This document shows, in pieces, positions 63,110 through 64,000 of a DNA stretch of 64,000 bases (within the stretch, counting starts at the first letter, position 1; every line of letters starts with the position of its first letter). The translations under genes and the position numbers were made by a program. Origin of the DNA: Prorocentrum cordatum (taxonomy: Eukaryota > Sar > Dinophyceae > Prorocentrales > Prorocentraceae). The notes beneath the pieces were generated by a model. It saw only the letters and a list, made by a program, of their open reading frames with translations. It was not told where the DNA came from and did no database searches. The DNA lies in NCBI GenBank assembly GCA_963575745.1, contig CAUYUJ010015294.1, forward strand, positions 56,001 to 120,000, given 5' to 3'.

Positions 63110-64000
63110 ACAGAGAGGGCAACGGCGACGCATGGCACCACCGCGCCCCATTTCGGCTCATCCCTCACGAGGATCGTGGCCCCGTGTGGAACTCCACTCA
63201 CGGTCTCACTGTGCACCGATGCATGGCGCCATTGTCCCAATTTCGGCACACCCATCGCGCGGATCGTCTACCGCGGGTTCGTCTCGTGTCGACCTGGGCG
63301 TTTGTTCCTGACACCGCGGGGATCGTTCAATATTGAGCGATCGGCCGTTTCAGAAACGTCGGATCGTTCAACAGCGGCCGATTCTGGGTCGCCGGCGGCG
63401 TTCAACGTTGAACGGCGGCGGTAGAGTCGCCGCCGGTCGACACGACGCGAACCTACCGTACGGTCTCAGAGGGCGCCAGCGCATGGCGTCACCGCGCACA
63501 TTTCGGCACACTTCTCAGGAGGATCGTGGCACCATAGTTGGGCAGCTCCACCTGCGGGTCCAGCGGCAAGGTCCTCGCTTGGGCGCTGTCGACATCGTGG
63601 CTCCGCAGGGGACTCCACCAACGGCCCCCGTTGCAAGGTCCGCATGGCGGCGCCGCCCAATTCGGTGCACCCCCCATGAGGATCGTAGGGAGCCCCACCG
63701 ACGGCCCCATTGTGAGGACCGCATGACCGCGCCGTCCGTTTTGGCGCACCCCCCACGAGCATCACGGCCGCACAGGGAGCTCACTCTTCGGATCCTGTGC
63801 CAAAGTCTGTATGGTGGCGCCGCCCATGTCAGCGCACCTCGCACGAGGATCGTGACCTCCGCATGCGGCCCGAGTGGGAGGGCCCTCACGGCGGCGCCGC
63901 CGATGTCGGCGCAACACCTCACACGTTCCATTGTTCCCATCGGGAACCACCTACTGCCCCTGCGTGGGGACCCACGTGACAGCACTGCCCATTTCGGCGC
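63110..64000 (+). repeat. Degenerate 80-90-bp satellite running off the window
   Basis: GCATGGCNNCNCCGCCC followed by ATTTCGGCNCACC and ACGAGGATCGTGGC recurs at about 63,131, 63,222, 63,480, 63,641, 63,720, 63,808 and 63,895; the window ends within another copy (GCCCATTTCGGCGC). Units vary and are interrupted at 63,270-63,470. Confidence 0.75.
63276..63453. mobile_element. 178-bp terminal-inverted-repeat element in the satellite
   Basis: Ends GGTTCGTCTCGTGTCGACC (63,276-63,294) and GGTCGACACGACGCGAACC (63,435-63,453) are inverted complements with two mismatches in 19. TACCG stands at 63,269-63,273 and 63,454-63,458, a possible target duplication with a 2-bp offset on the left. Internal palindromes: 63,321-63,342 (one mismatch pair), CGTTTCAGAAACG at 63,346, GTTCAACGTTGAAC at 63,400. 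Confidence 0.65.

Noticed and set aside
63146-63160. CCATTTCGGCTCA resembling the dinoflagellate spliced leader
   Set aside because: Only about 12 matching bases of 22, inside a repeat whose other units diverge at the same place; no donor GT in the right context.

Overview
The window looks like accessory DNA of a eukaryotic protist, most probably a dinoflagellate. Three things point there: decayed reverse transcriptases whose motifs and flanking conserved blocks match retroelements I know from dinoflagellate genomes; a pentatricopeptide (PPR) fragment with the ISxCEK...QWQxALALxSEM signature common in dinoflagellate PPR proteins; and long degenerate simple repeats with no bacterial-style operons, promoters or ribosome sites. 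I find no intact host gene, tRNA or rRNA. Assignments are by eye from sequence and memory; no alignment or search was run.

Positions 1-43,500 are almost entirely short, apparently non-coding, transposon-like elements inserted into one another. I name five families. C-A-B elements (about 1.1-1.5 kb) have a hairpin head (C), a central array of about 177-bp tandem monomers (A) and a tail (B). D and E elements have similar heads but other interiors; D has a long form, D-H, of about 1.05 kb. F and G elements (about 250-410 bp) are GC-rich and form arrays. All five start with ACT and lie immediately 5' of an A in their target. Each has family-specific matched inverted repeats, and none shows a target-site duplication that I can support. 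The elements mostly land in each other's 3' subterminal segments, giving Russian-doll nests. In the clearest nest (1,108-8,832) the remainders of five interrupted elements appear at 8,590-8,832 in exactly the reverse of their opening order, each resuming where it was cut.

Positions 29,159-43,500 are dominated by F and G arrays; many G units carry a near-perfect or perfect palindrome of up to 42 bp. Two unique segments (6,001-6,366 and 14,966-15,338) sit inside elements and may be captured coding fragments. Positions 43,500-47,290 hold strongly diverged, partly inverted relatives of the same families, i.e. older layers.

From 47,290 the content changes: an unassigned 1.7 kb stretch, three broken reverse-transcriptase genes (48,981-50,180; 51,200-53,135; 54,815-55,850), a 102-bp satellite, an alanine-rich GC block running into the PPR fragment (57,003-57,221), TCG/TTC/GGA triplet arrays, a degenerate GGCTCCTTA-like array, a 170-bp GC-rich tandem repeat and a degenerate 80-90-bp satellite running off the right end. 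The latter is interrupted by a 178-bp inverted-repeat element. No gene network can be described; what works together here is the set of repeat families, which seem to share one unseen mobilising machinery.
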